From Nitriliruptor sp040882075 (GTDB lineage: Bacteria; Actinomycetota; Nitriliruptoria; Nitriliruptorales; Nitriliruptoraceae), in assembly GCF_040882075.1 (NCBI RefSeq), contig NZ_JBBEBZ010000092.1:50519-114518 (forward strand): 64,000 nucleotides of DNA, in the 5' to 3' direction. Shown here in pieces: positions 15,338 to 24,873 of the stretch. Positions within the stretch are counted from its first letter, which is position 1; the number at the start of each line of letters is the position of its first letter. Both the position numbers and the translations under genes were made by a program. Below the pieces are notes generated by a model. It was not told the DNA's origin. It did no database searches and saw only the letters and a list, made by a program, of their open reading frames with translations.

Positions 15338-17116
15338 GTGACGCTCCGCATCGCGCTCGCGCAGATCGCCGCCCGTGTGGGCGACATCGACGGCAACGTC
15401 GATCGTGTGCTCGACGCCTGGCGCCGCGCGGCCGACCAGGGCGCTGACCTCGTGGTCTTCACCGAGCTGACCACCACCGGGTACCCGCCCGAGGATCTGC
15501 TACTGAAGCCGGAGTTCGTGGCGGCGAACCTCGACGCGGTCCACCGGATGGCGGCCGAGGGGCCCCGCGGCACCGCGGCGATCGTCGGGTACGTCGGCAC
15601 CGCGGAGGGCGACCTGGTCCACGAGGATCCGGCCGTCTCCGCGGGACCGGCGGTCGCGTCGGCCGCGGACCAGGAGCTGACCAACAGCGCCGCGGTCCTG
15701 TGCGACGGTGAGGTGGTCGCGACCTACGACAAGCTGCGGCTCCCCAACTACGGCGTGTTCGACGAGGCGCGCTACTTCACGCCCGTCGACCGGCCCCTGG
15801 TGGTGTCCATCGCCGGGGTGCCCGTCGGGGTCACCGTGTGCGAGGACCTGTGGATCGAACCTGGGCCGCTCGGTCGGGCCGCCGACGCCGGCGCCCGCGT
15901 CATCGCCAACCTCAACGCCTCGCCCTACCACCGCGGCAAGCGCGCCGATCGGGAACGGTGGGCCGCGACCCACGCCGAACGTGACGGCACGTGGGTGGCG
16001 TACGTCAACGTCGTCGGCGGACAGGACGACGTCGTCTTCGACGGTGACTCATTCCTGATCGGACCCGATGGGCGGGTCCGGGCCCGCGCAGCGCAGTTCC
16101 GCGAGGACCTCGTCGTCGTGGACGTCCCCGTCGACCCCATCGAGGTCGACGCCGAGGTCGCGGTCCGCGGCGCCGGCGATGCGTCGCGCCCGGTGGTCCG
16201 CCACGAGGATCTCCCGCGGCTCGACCCGGTCGGCGAGGTCTGGCACGCCCTGGTCCGCGCCACGCGCGACTACTGCCACGAGAACGGGTTCCGGGACGCC
16301 CTGATCGGGCTCTCCGGCGGGATCGACTCCGCCGTGGTCGCTGCCGTGGCCGCGGACGCGCTCGGAGCCGATCACGTCACGGGCGTCCTGATGCCGTCGC
16401 CGTACTCGTCCGACCACTCCGTGAGCGACGCCGAAGCGCTCGCCGGAGCGCTCGGGATGCCGACCGAGACGCTGCACATCGGACGACCGCTCGAGGCCGT
16501 CGGGGACGTGCTCGGCGACCTCGTCATCACCGGCTTCGACCGCGAGGACGGCCAGCAGCCAGGGGTCGCGTACGAGAACCTGCAGGCCCGGCTGCGTGGC
16601 CTGCTCCTGATGGCGCTGTCCAACGAGACCGGCGCGATCGTGCTCACGACGGGGAACAAGTCCGAGTACGCCGTCGGGTACGCGACGCTGTACGGCGACA
16701 TGGCCGGCGGTTTCGCACCGCTCAAGGACGTCCCGAAGCTCCTGGTCTACGAGCTCGCCAGGTGGCGCAACGCCAACCCCGCGCCCTTCGACGGCGACGC
16801 CGACGGTGAGGTCATCCCCGTCTCGACGATCGACAAGCCGCCGTCGGCCGAGCTGCGACCGGACCAGCGCGACGACGACTCCCTGCCCCCCTACGAGGTG
16901 CTCGACGCCATCGTCGAGGGGTACGTCGAACAGCTGCGCTCCATCGCCGACATCGTGGCCGAGGGCATCGCCGACGAGGACGTGGTCCGTCGGATCGTCC
17001 AGCTCATCGAGCGTGCCGAGTTCAAGCGGCGGCAGGCCGCTCCCGGCCCGAAGGTGACGACCCGAGCGTTCGGCCGCGACCGCCGCGTCCCGATGACCTC
17101 CGGCTGGAACAACTGA
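15338..17116 (+). CDS. nadE: Glutamine-dependent NAD+ synthetase
   Basis: Last step of NAD biosynthesis: amidates nicotinate adenine dinucleotide using glutamine and ATP. 592 residues in two domains. The N-terminal nitrilase-type amidase has the Glu-Lys-Cys triad in FTELTTTGYPPEDLL (E43), TYDKLRLPNYGVFDEARYF and VGVTVCEDLW. The C-terminal synthetase has the P-loop LSGGIDSAVV (SGGIDS 326-331), TTGNKSEYAVGYATLYGDM and KPPSAELRPDQRDDDSLPPY. Length is standard for the two-domain form, shorter than the 680-residue mycobacterial type. GTG start with a strong CGGAGGG upstream. nadB occurs 10 kb away. Confidence 0.96.
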   Translation: MTLRIALAQIAARVGDIDGNVDRVLDAWRRAADQGADLVVFTELTTTGYPPEDLLLKPEFVAANLDAVHRMAAEGPRGTAAIVGYVGTAEGDLVHEDPAVSAGPAVASAADQELTNSAAVLCDGEVVATYDKLRLPNYGVFDEARYFTPVDRPLVVSIAGVPVGVTVCEDLWIEPGPLGRAADAGARVIANLNASPYHRGKRADRERWAATHAERDGTWVAYVNVVGGQDDVVFDGDSFLIGPDGRVRARAAQFREDLVVVDVPVDPIEVDAEVAVRGAGDASRPVVRHEDLPRLDPVGEVWHALVRATRDYCHENGFRDALIGLSGGIDSAVVAAVAADALGADHVTGVLMPSPYSSDHSVSDAEALAGALGMPTETLHIGRPLEAVGDVLGDLVITGFDREDGQQPGVAYENLQARLRGLLLMALSNETGAIVLTTGNKSEYAVGYATLYGDMAGGFAPLKDVPKLLVYELARWRNANPAPFDGDADGEVIPVSTIDKPPSAELRPDQRDDDSLPPYEVLDAIVEGYVEQLRSIADIVAEGIADEDVVRRIVQLIERAEFKRRQAAPGPKVTTRAFGRDRRVPMTSGWNN

Positions 17117-17123
17117 CGGCGCG

Positions 17124-17960
17124 TCAGCCGTCGGCACCCGCTTCCACCTCGGTGACCAGGTCACGCACGTGCCGAGCGACGCGCTCCGGGTGGGTCCGCG
17201 GGAGCCAGTGCCCACCATCGACCTCGGTGACCGTGACGTGGGGCAGCGACGCGAGGTCATCGAAGACGCGCGGGGACACGAACGGGTCACGGCGGCCGGC
17301 GATGATCCGCACGGGCAGCCCCGTGGGGACCGGCGCCCGTGTGGCCTCCCCGCTCCGGTTGGCGCGGTAGAGGCCGAGACCCCGCACGGCGTCCTCCACA
17401 CCTCCCGTGCCGATGGGCAGGTCACCCATCGTCCGCAGCGCCAGCTCGGGGAGCACGGGCACCTGGAACGCGGCGAGGTACCACGACCGCCCCAGCTGGC
17501 CCGCGAGCTCCACGAGGTGGCGCGGTGACGGCTCGGCGAGCCGGCGCGCCACCCACGCGCGCGCCGTCCCGAGCCCCGGCGCGGCGATCGCGGTGAACGA
17601 GGCCAACCGTGGGCTCAGCGACTCGTCGGAGGCGGCCGCGAAGCCCTGGATGGCGCCCCAGTCGTGACCGACGAGGTGCACGCGTCGGGTCGGTGCGACC
17701 GCGTCGAGGACCGCGCGGAGGTCGTCGAGGAGGTGGCTCATCGCGTACCCGGACCGGTCGGCGGGCGCGGTGGAACGCCCCGCTCCGCGGACGTCGTAGA
17801 CGACGACGCGGAGCTCGTCGGCGAGCACCGCGACCACGTCGTCCCACAGCTGCAAGGTGTCGGGGTAGCCGTGCACGAGCACGACGGTCGGCGCGTCAGC
17901 CGGACCACGTTCGCTCAACTGCAACCGCACGCCCGACGAACCGACCTGCGTGCTCGTCAC
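17124..17960 (-). CDS. Alpha/beta hydrolase
   Basis: A 278-residue alpha/beta-fold hydrolase. Oxyanion HGYPDTLQLWDD, nucleophile elbow GHDWGAI (Asp nucleophile), acid region IIAGRRDPFV and a catalytic His in DGGHWLPRTHP. The Asp elbow again suggests an epoxide hydrolase or dehalogenase-like enzyme rather than an esterase; the substrate is unknown. It converges on nadE with eight bases between stops, so it is an independent unit. GTG start. Confidence 0.85.
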   Translation of the reverse strand: MTSTQVGSSGVRLQLSERGPADAPTVVLVHGYPDTLQLWDDVVAVLADELRVVVYDVRGAGRSTAPADRSGYAMSHLLDDLRAVLDAVAPTRRVHLVGHDWGAIQGFAAASDESLSPRLASFTAIAAPGLGTARAWVARRLAEPSPRHLVELAGQLGRSWYLAAFQVPVLPELALRTMGDLPIGTGGVEDAVRGLGLYRANRSGEATRAPVPTGLPVRIIAGRRDPFVSPRVFDDLASLPHVTVTEVDGGHWLPRTHPERVARHVRDLVTEVEAGADG

Positions 17961-18079
17961 CGGGGCTCCTCACCGGGCCTCCTCGCCGTCACGGCCCGTC
18001 GAGGAGCGTCGCACGGCGCCGCCGGGTCGGGTTCCCTCCCCTCGGCCGTCGGCACCCCGTCCGGTCCGAGGAGTCGCCC

Positions 18080-18682
18080 GTGGGTCTGCGCACCGGTCTC
18101 CCCGACCTCGTGGTCGTCCACGCCGACGCCCGCGGGGCCCGCCGGTGCATCGAGCGGCTGTCCCGAGCCGGGGTCGATGGTGGGGCCATCGAGCTGCTCG
18201 GTCGCATCGAGGTCACCACCGCCGGCCGGGCCGGCGACCGCCAGACCGACCGTGGTAGCTCGCTCGCCGTCGGGGGGCGAGCGCTGCGGGGCGCGCTCTG
18301 GGGCGTGCCGCCGGGAGCGGTCTTCGGGGCCGCGCTGCTCGTCGTGACCTCGGGGCAGGGCATCGCCGTGCTCGCGGCGGGGCTCGCCGGGGGCGCCGCC
18401 TTCGGGGCTGGCGTCGGGGTGCTGACGGCGCTCCTGACGCTGCCGACGATGGCCAGCTCGTGGGAGCGCACCTTCGCGCCGCTCGTCCCGGGCGGGGTGG
18501 CCGTCGGCGTCCGCGGGCTCGACGCCCGGACGCTGCGACGCGCGCGTCGGGTGCTCCGTGGGCTCGACGCCCGCACCGTCCACGAGGTCGCCGATCTCGA
18601 CGATCTGCCCGACGGGTCGGTGGCCGAGCTCGAGCACCCCGAGCCCGCAGGTGGGGACGGGCCCGTCGACGATCCGATCTGA
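18080..18682 (+). CDS. Hypothetical protein with a central glycine-rich two-helix membrane segment
   Basis: 200 residues. The N-terminal part (LPDLVVVHADARGARRCIERLSRAGVD) looks like a small ferredoxin-like or stress-protein fold; two adjoining hydrophobic helices rich in Gly/Ala follow (residues about 73-120, with WGVPPGAVFGAALLVV); then a second soluble region with a repeated RGLDART phrase (VRGLDARTLRRARRVLRGLDARTVHEV). This arrangement resembles actinobacterial general-stress-like proteins with an inserted glycine-zipper membrane part, but the family is not certain. GTG at 18080 follows GAGGAG by six bases. Confidence 0.7.
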   Translation: MGLRTGLPDLVVVHADARGARRCIERLSRAGVDGGAIELLGRIEVTTAGRAGDRQTDRGSSLAVGGRALRGALWGVPPGAVFGAALLVVTSGQGIAVLAAGLAGGAAFGAGVGVLTALLTLPTMASSWERTFAPLVPGGVAVGVRGLDARTLRRARRVLRGLDARTVHEVADLDDLPDGSVAELEHPEPAGGDGPVDDPI

Positions 18683-18829
18683 CCCGGTCACCATCCACCG
18701 ATGTGCACGCCACCGGAACGCTGCCGTACCCTCCCTCCGTCACACCGATCCGGTCGACCGCTGGACCCCAGTTCGTGACCCGACGTGAGAGCGTCGGGAC
18801 GACCGCGGGCCGGCAGGAGGAGCCCCACG

Positions 18830-19672
18830 GTGTCCGTTCACGCTGCCGATCAACACGGCGCGGCCAGCCCGGCGCGTCCCGTCTCGATCCACGACCTGCG
18901 CGCGTCCAAGGAGCGTGGTGAGCGCTTCGCGATGCTCACCGCCTACGACGCGTCGTCCGCTGCCCTGCTCGACGAGCTCGGCGTCCCGGTCCTGCTCGTC
19001 GGTGACTCGCTCGGCATGGTCGCGCTCGGCTACGACTCGACCGTGCCGGTCACCCTCGAGGAGATGCTCCACCACACCGCCGCGGTGTCGCGCGGCGCAC
19101 CGAACAGCCTGGTCGTCGGGGACCTGCCGTTCGGGACCTACCAGGACGGCCCCTCGCAGGCGTTCGCGTCGGCGGTCCGGATGCTGAAGGAGGGCGGCGC
19201 GAACGCCGTCAAGCTCGAGGGTGGCGGTCCGATGGTCGAGGTCACCGCGCACCTCGTGCGCGCCGGGATCCCCGTGATGGGCCACCTCGGACTCACCCCA
19301 CAGTCGGTGAACCAGTTCGGCGGCTTCAAGGTCCAGGGGCGCGACGACGCAGCGGCGGATGCGCTCGTCGCGGACGCCATCGCGCTCGCCGATGCCGGCG
19401 CCTTCGCGATCGTCCTCGAGTGCATCCCCGAGGAGCTGGCCCGTCGGGTCACCGATGCGATCGCGGTGCCCACGATCGGGATCGGAGCCGGCCTGCACTG
19501 CGACGCGCAGGTCCTCGTGTGGCACGACCTGCTCGGCCTCACCACCGGCCGGCTCCCGCGGTTCGTCAAGCAGTACGTCGACCTGCGCAGCGAGATGGCC
19601 GGTGCGATCAAGGCGTACGTGAGCGAGGTCGCCGACGGTGAGTACCCGGGTCCGGAACACACCTACCGCTGA
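18830..19672 (+). CDS. panB: 3-methyl-2-oxobutanoate hydroxymethyltransferase (ketopantoate synthase)
   Basis: First step of pantothenate/CoA synthesis: transfers a hydroxymethyl group from methylene-tetrahydrofolate to alpha-ketoisovalerate. 280 residues, TIM barrel. Family motifs: MLTAYDASSAALLDELGVP, LLVGDSLGMVALGYDSTVPVT in two halves, VKLEGG, MGHLGLTPQSVNQFGGFKVQGR and ECIPEELA, with TIGIGAG before the C-terminus. Mg ligands D (VGDSLG) and E (LEGGG) are present. GTG at 18830 follows AGGAGG; a longer frame upstream has no family support. Its substrate shares the branched-chain pathway with ilvD at 60.3 kb. panC and panD are not in this window. Confidence 0.96.
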   Translation: MSVHAADQHGAASPARPVSIHDLRASKERGERFAMLTAYDASSAALLDELGVPVLLVGDSLGMVALGYDSTVPVTLEEMLHHTAAVSRGAPNSLVVGDLPFGTYQDGPSQAFASAVRMLKEGGANAVKLEGGGPMVEVTAHLVRAGIPVMGHLGLTPQSVNQFGGFKVQGRDDAAADALVADAIALADAGAFAIVLECIPEELARRVTDAIAVPTIGIGAGLHCDAQVLVWHDLLGLTTGRLPRFVKQYVDLRSEMAGAIKAYVSEVADGEYPGPEHTYR

Positions 19673-19810
19673 ACGCTCCTCAGGGCACCGCGCGCGCCTG
19701 GCGTGGTGTTCCTACCCGCGCCTATCCCTGACGATCGCTGACGCCGACCATCGAACGGGGTGATCGCTTCGCCCTGAACCCCGGACCCCCGGCGGCGGTC
19801 GAGGCTGCGC

Positions 19811-21589
19811 TTGCGAGCCACACCTGCAGGACCGAACATCGGTGGGGCCCGCCGTTCGCTCAGCCAGCACGCTGCCGTCCTCGGTGCCTTCGACGCGTGG
19901 ATCGACCGCTCCGAGCCGGGGACGACTACCTGGCGGCGTACGACGTCGCGGCGGACGATCCGGACACCGCCGCGATCGGCGATGGTCTGCGTGCCGTGCT
20001 CGGCGGTGATCGGGAGGACTTCCACCACGAGTACCCCTGTCGGACGTCGGGAGCCGAACGGTGGTGCGAGCTGACCGTTCGACGTTTCCCCCTGGACGGC
20101 GCGACCGGGCTCCTCGTGATCCACGCCGACATCACCGCTCGCCGCACGGGGATCGAGGAGGGTCGGATCCGCGGTCGCCTGCTCGACGAGGTGGATGCCG
20201 CCGTGACCGCGACCGACCTGCGGGGCGTGGTCACCTGGTGGAGCCACGGCGCCGAACGCCTCTACGGCACGCCGGCCGCGGCGGAGATCGGCCGGCCGAT
20301 CTCCGATCTGGTCGTCGCGCCGGACGTCAGGGAGCAGGCTGCTTCGTTCGTCGCGCACCTCACGACGGGCGACGGGTGGGAGGGCGACTTCACCGCGACG
20401 CGACCCGACGGCACCACCGTCCCCGTCCACCTCCGCAGCTCGATCGTGGTGGGGCCGGATGGACGCCCCGTTGCGATGGTCGCCATCGCCGTCGATCGCA
20501 CCCACGACATCGCGTTGGAGGGCCGCTTGCAGGCGATCGCCGACAGCATCGGTGACGGCCTCTGCACCCTGGACCCGGCGGGCTACATCACCTACGTCAA
20601 CCCCCGGGACGGCGGATGCTCCGTGCCTCGCTCACCGAACCCATCGGGGGGTCCTTCCTCCGCTGGGTCCACGGTGCCGAGGGGGTCGGACCGTTCGCGG
20701 ACTCGGTCACGCACGCCTCCGGTAGCACCCACCCGGTCGCCTGCGAGCTGGTCCGGCGGGACGGGAGCGAGCTGCCCATCGAGTACGTGGCGACGCCGCT
20801 GCGCTCCGACCTGACCGCCGCTGCCACCGGGTACGTGATCGTCTTCCGCGACGTCAGCTACCGACGGGACGCCGAGGACCGGCTCGCCGAGGGGGTCGCG
20901 GAGGTCGAGTGCCTGCAACGGATCCGCGGGGCGCTCGACCACGACGGTCTGGTCCTGTACGCCCAGCCGATCGTGCGGTTCCCGCTCGACTTCCTGAAGA
21001 TCGACATCGAGTTCGTGCGCGACGCCCTCCACGACGCGTCGAGCCGGGCCGTCATCGAGGCGGTCGTGAGCCTCGCAGGGGCCTTCGACCTACGGACGGT
21101 CGCCGAGGGCGTCGAGGACGACGCGACCCTCGCGCTGCTCGGCGAGCTCGGCGTGGATCTCGCAACCGGGCCATCTCCGACCTCGGGCAGGCGGTCGCCG
21201 ACCGTGATCAGCAGTCGAGCGACCTCGAGCAGGACCGCACCGACCGCATCCGCGACGAGCTCGGGTCGGACCCGGACGACGGGCGGGGAGGACGGACGCT
21301 CGACGGGTCGGCCATCCGGGCCGCCCAGGAGCGCCGGGACGCGCACCAGGAGCTGCTCGACGACGCGCAGGACGCCCGAGATCGGGAGCAATCCACGTTC
21401 GACGACCAACAGGACGAACTCGATGCCAGGGCGGACGCCGGGGTCATCGCGACGGCTGAGCGGCGCTTCCGGACGGCCGAGATCCGAGCGGCGGCAGCCG
21501 AGGAACGCGCCCTCGCGGCGTTGCAGCGGGCTCGGCTGGCTCGCGAACGCGCCGCGGCCATCGCGCGCCTGGACGCCGCTCCCGACTGA
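19811..21589 (+). pseudogene. Decayed PAS-PAS-EAL signalling gene with coiled-coil tail
   Basis: Four pieces in three reading frames make a recognisable but broken protein. Piece 1 (about 19811-19920) has LGAFDAWIDR; piece 2 (to about 20605) has a PAS-like region ending VIHADITARR and a second PAS domain; piece 3 (to about 21170) has the end of a third PAS (YVIVFRDVSYRRDAEDRL) and then an EAL-domain start, RIRGALDHDGLVLYAQPIV, joined directly to its end, LDFLKIDIEFVRDA and VAEGVED. Any GGDEF domain and the EAL catalytic core are deleted. Piece 4 is a charged coiled coil beginning NRAISDLGQAVADRDQQ, a tail type seen in actinobacterial signalling proteins and possibly from a second gene. At least three frameshifts and two internal deletions; no c-di-GMP activity is possible. 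Confidence 0.85.
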
Positions 21590-21613
21590 CGCGCCGGGGG
21601 CTGCCGCAGCCGG

Positions 21614-22435
21614 TCAGCCTCGCCGGATCGCCCGGTGCAGGTGGCGAGCGAGGCGACGGAGGTCGGCGACCGTCGCCGGAGTGCGCGGCCCCCACCAGAA
21701 CAGCCCGGTGCCGTCCACCGCGCGGACCCGGAACCCCGGTAGGTCGGCGCGATCCACCTCCCCGAAGGCGTAGGGCTCATCGGTGAGCAGCACGGCATCG
21801 AGGTCGGCCGCGAGGACGTCGTCGAACCCGACCGTCGGGTAGCGCTCCCCCGGCGTGTCCGGCCAGACGGCGAAACCCGCTGACGCCAGCACGTCCGCGG
21901 CGATGGTCGCCGATCCGACCGCCATCCAGGTCTCATCGTCGCGACCGCCCACGGGCGGGAGGCCGCGCCAGATCGGCACGAAGACCCGGAGCGGCGGGCC
22001 GGCCGGGGCGCTCGCCTGCAGGCGTGCCAACGCATCGGTGGTGTCCCGTTCGGCACCCGGCACCCCGAGGGCGGCGGCGAGCCGTTCGAGGCTCGCGGTT
22101 GCATCGCTGAGGGTGCGGACCCGCGTCACCCAGACGGCGACACCGGCGTCACGGAGCCGCGCGACGTCGATCTCGCGGTTCTCCTCCTCGTTGGCGATGA
22201 CCAGGTCCGGCGCCAGGTCGACGATCGTGGCGACGTCCGGGTTCTTGGTCCCCCGCACGACGGTGGCGTCCGGGAAGGCTCCGGGTGGGGCGGTGCACCA
22301 CTGCGTCCGTCCGACGACGTGGTCGGCCAGGTGCCACCACCACAGGGTCTCGGTGAGGTTCGGCACGAGCGAGACGATCCGCGACGGGGCGCCGCCGGCG
22401 GGCGCGACCTCGGTGCCGAGGTCGTCGACGTGCAC
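21614..22435 (-). CDS. BtuF-like helical-backbone metal/cobalamin-binding protein, no signal peptide
   Basis: A 273-residue protein of the periplasmic-binding (helical backbone) fold used for cobalamin and ferric chelates. Motifs: RIVSLVPNLTETLWWW near the start, VVGRTQWC, then GTKNPDVATIVDLAPDLVIANEEENR and a C-terminal VGFDDVLAADLDAVLLTDEPYAF. The BtuF-type pattern fits, and the next upstream gene in the operon is a cobalamin adenosyltransferase, so corrinoid is the likely ligand (inference). There is no signal peptide or lipobox and no permease/ATPase beside it, so an intracellular corrinoid-binding role is possible. GTG start. Confidence 0.8.
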   Translation of the reverse strand: MHVDDLGTEVAPAGGAPSRIVSLVPNLTETLWWWHLADHVVGRTQWCTAPPGAFPDATVVRGTKNPDVATIVDLAPDLVIANEEENREIDVARLRDAGVAVWVTRVRTLSDATASLERLAAALGVPGAERDTTDALARLQASAPAGPPLRVFVPIWRGLPPVGGRDDETWMAVGSATIAADVLASAGFAVWPDTPGERYPTVGFDDVLAADLDAVLLTDEPYAFGEVDRADLPGFRVRAVDGTGLFWWGPRTPATVADLRRLARHLHRAIRRG

Positions 22436-22449
22436 GGCCGGCGCGACGA

Positions 22450-23010
22450 TCAGGCGTCCTCGCGCGACGCGAGGTGGGTGCCCTCGACCTCACGGGCGAG
22501 CACGTAGAGCTCGTCGGCGACGCGGTTCAGGTAGCGCAGCGGTGCCTCGTCGGGCAGCAGACCGGCGCGCTGCATCGCGACGACCTCGCGTTCGGCGCGT
22601 CGGCACACCGTCCGGGCCAGGTCCAGCGCCGCTGCCGCCCGGTTGCCGCCCGGCACCACGAAGTGCTGCGGCAGCGGGTGCCGTGCGACGCACGCGTCGA
22701 TCCGGACATCGATGGCGTCGACCATCGCGTCGTCCACCTTGGAGATGCCGACCTCGAGCTTGGCCCAGTGCTCCTCGAGCGTGGCCAGCTGCGCGCCGAC
22801 CACGAACAGCTCGCGCTGGATGGTGAGCACCTGCTGGTGGAGGTGGGCGCCGTCGCCTTCGGCGGGGAGCTCGGCGCGCGCCAGACCGAGCGCGCTGCAG
22901 GTCTCGTCCACGGTGCCGTAGGCGTGCGTCCGCAGGTCGTCCTTCGGCACCCGCCCGCCGTACAGCAGCCCGGTCGTGCCGTCGTCACCGCGCTTGGTGT
23001 AGACCTTCAC
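22450..23010 (-). CDS. Cob(I)alamin adenosyltransferase, PduO type
   Basis: Transfers the 5'-deoxyadenosyl group of ATP to cob(I)alamin to make coenzyme B12. 186 residues, all-alpha trimer-forming family. Motifs: VYTKRGDDGTTGLLYGGRVPKDD (ATP-binding N-terminus, in two halves), AYGTVDETCSALGLAR, FVVPGG, ALDLARTVCRRAEREVV and LRYLNRVADELYVLAR. GTG at 23010 is chosen because the family begins MKVYTKRGDDGTTG here; GAGGAGG lies eleven bases upstream. Operonic with the BtuF-like gene, 15 bases apart. Confidence 0.94.
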   Translation of the reverse strand: MKVYTKRGDDGTTGLLYGGRVPKDDLRTHAYGTVDETCSALGLARAELPAEGDGAHLHQQVLTIQRELFVVGAQLATLEEHWAKLEVGISKVDDAMVDAIDVRIDACVARHPLPQHFVVPGGNRAAAALDLARTVCRRAEREVVAMQRAGLLPDEAPLRYLNRVADELYVLAREVEGTHLASREDA

Positions 23011-23176
23011 GGGACAGACGCCTCCTCGGGCCGGAGCCCGGGCTCGGTGGACGTTGCGAAGCCCGCGGACGGGACCGCACGAGCCTACCGGCGCGTTGCT
23101 GCCCTCCCCGGTGCGCCGGTACCGTCCGGCTCCGCGCCAGCGCGCGGTCCCCCATCCACACCTCTCGAGGTCCCGC

Positions 23177-23416
23177 GTGCCCGACCGCACCCCCCGCCAA
23201 GACTTCCGGGTCCTCACCCGCCGGCGTGGCGGGTACGACGGCGCGGTCATGTACGACGTCCAGCTGCAGGTCGCGGCGACCGGCGCGCTCGTGTGGGCCC
23301 AGACGTTCTCCGACGAGGACCAGGCGGACGCGTTCGAGTCCCAGCTCGATACCGATCTCGATGAGCTCGACGACGGGGACTTCCGCCGCAAGTACGGCGT
23401 GCCTGCGAGCGTCTGA
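23177..23416 (+). CDS. Small acidic hypothetical protein (79 aa)
   Basis: Begins VPDRTPRQDFRVLTRRRGG and continues with MYDVQLQVAATGALVWAQTF, then a very acidic helix (DEDQADAFESQLDTDLDELDDGD) ending FRRKYGVPASV. No family recognised, no signal or membrane part. GTG at 23177 has CGAGG about seven bases upstream. It ends four bases before pabB, so it probably shares its message. Confidence 0.6.
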   Translation: MPDRTPRQDFRVLTRRRGGYDGAVMYDVQLQVAATGALVWAQTFSDEDQADAFESQLDTDLDELDDGDFRRKYGVPASV

Positions 23417-23420
23417 GCCG

Positions 23421-24866
23421 GTGGACGGCGCGAGCACAGCGCCGACCCCGGACCAGGATCGCTCCTCGGCCCCGGTCCGGATCACACCGCTGACCGATCT
23501 CCCCCGGGCACCGGACGGCCGCATCGACGTCGACGGCCTCGCCGCCGCCCTCGCCCCGGTCGACGTGCTCGAGACGGCGACCGGTGCGGCCGGCTGGAGC
23601 TACCTGGTGCCGACGATCGGTGCCCGGATCGTCGATGACGGCCACCGGACCGTGCTCGACCACGGGGGTGGGCGTCGCACCGATCTCGGCGCCGATCCGT
23701 TCGCAGCGATCGAGGGGTGGTGCTCCCGTGCGGGGGTCACCCCCGACGCTCCCCGCGATCCGCGACTGCCGCCGTTCACCGGCGGGTTGGTCGGGGCCTT
23801 CGCGTACGACCTCGGGCGACGCATCGAGCGGCTGCCGACGCTGGCGGTCGACGACCGGCAGCAGGCCCACCTCTCGCTCCGCATCGCGGAGGTGGTCGTG
23901 GCGGTGTCGCCCACGCGGTCCAGCGCCACGGTGCTCGGCCGGCCGCTCGTGAACGACCGAGCGGTCGTCCGCCGCCTGATGGCCGAGGTGACGAGGCGGT
24001 GCGCTGCGGCCACGCGGGCTCCGGCGGTGCCCGCGCCGGACCGACGGTCCGTGACGACCTCCCTGCCGCGGGACGAGTACCTGGCCGCCGTCCGATCGGT
24101 CCTCGAGCACATCGCGGCGGGCGACTGCTTCCAGGTCAACCTCGCCCAGCGTCTGACGACGACCTGGACGGGCACGCTGAGCGACCTGTACCGCCGGCTC
24201 CGCGCCGCATCACCCGCTCCGCACGCCGCGATGCTGGCCGACGTCGGGGTCGCGTCCATCTCGCCGGAGACCTTCCTCGAGGTCGACGGGCACGACGTCA
24301 CCGTGCGTCCCATCAAGGGCACCCGGCCGCGCCACGCCGACCCCACCATCGATGCCGCCAACGCCGACGATCTGGCCACGAGCGCCAAGGACCGTGCCGA
24401 GAACGTGATGATCGTCGACCTCGAGCGCAACGACCTCGGGCGGGTCTGCGTCCCCGGCTCGGTCAGCGTCCCGCAGCTGTGCGTCATCGAGCCCCACCCG
24501 ACGGTGTGGCACCTGGTCTCGGAGGTGATCGGGGAGCTGCGACCCGGCACGGGGTACGGCGAGCTGCTCCGGGCGACGTTCCCGTGCGGGTCCATCACGG
24601 GCGCCCCGAAGGTGCGGGCGATGGAGGTGATCGAAGCGCTGGAGCCCGTCCGTCGTGGGTGGTACTGCGGGGCGCTCGGGTTCCTGTCCCCCGGGGCCGC
24701 GTCCCTGTCCGTCGCGATCCGCACCGCCACCCGCCACCCGGACGGGACCGTCGATCACGGCGCCGGCGGCGGGATCGTCGCGGCGTCCGACCCGGCGCTC
24801 GAACACGAGGAGAGCCTCGCGAAGGCTGCGGCCTTCCTGAGCGCCGTCGCCGGCGAGCTGCGCTGA
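23421..24866 (+). CDS. pabB: Aminodeoxychorismate synthase component I
   Basis: Converts chorismate, with ammonia from a PabA partner, to aminodeoxychorismate for folate. 481 residues. The PabB type is supported by the catalytic Lys in PIKGTRPR; TrpE has Ala here. Other chorismate-enzyme motifs: GDCFQVNLAQRL, SPETFLE, KDRAENVMIVDLERNDLGR, FPCGSITGAPKVRAMEVIE, RRGWYCGALGFLSP and the C-terminal GAGGGIVAASDP with EESLAKA. No glutamine-amidotransferase domain is fused and no pabA or pabC follows. GTG at 23421 is four bases after the small upstream gene. Confidence 0.93.
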   Translation: MDGASTAPTPDQDRSSAPVRITPLTDLPRAPDGRIDVDGLAAALAPVDVLETATGAAGWSYLVPTIGARIVDDGHRTVLDHGGGRRTDLGADPFAAIEGWCSRAGVTPDAPRDPRLPPFTGGLVGAFAYDLGRRIERLPTLAVDDRQQAHLSLRIAEVVVAVSPTRSSATVLGRPLVNDRAVVRRLMAEVTRRCAAATRAPAVPAPDRRSVTTSLPRDEYLAAVRSVLEHIAAGDCFQVNLAQRLTTTWTGTLSDLYRRLRAASPAPHAAMLADVGVASISPETFLEVDGHDVTVRPIKGTRPRHADPTIDAANADDLATSAKDRAENVMIVDLERNDLGRVCVPGSVSVPQLCVIEPHPTVWHLVSEVIGELRPGTGYGELLRATFPCGSITGAPKVRAMEVIEALEPVRRGWYCGALGFLSPGAASLSVAIRTATRHPDGTVDHGAGGGIVAASDPALEHEESLAKAAAFLSAVAGELR

Positions 24867-24873
24867 GTCGCCG

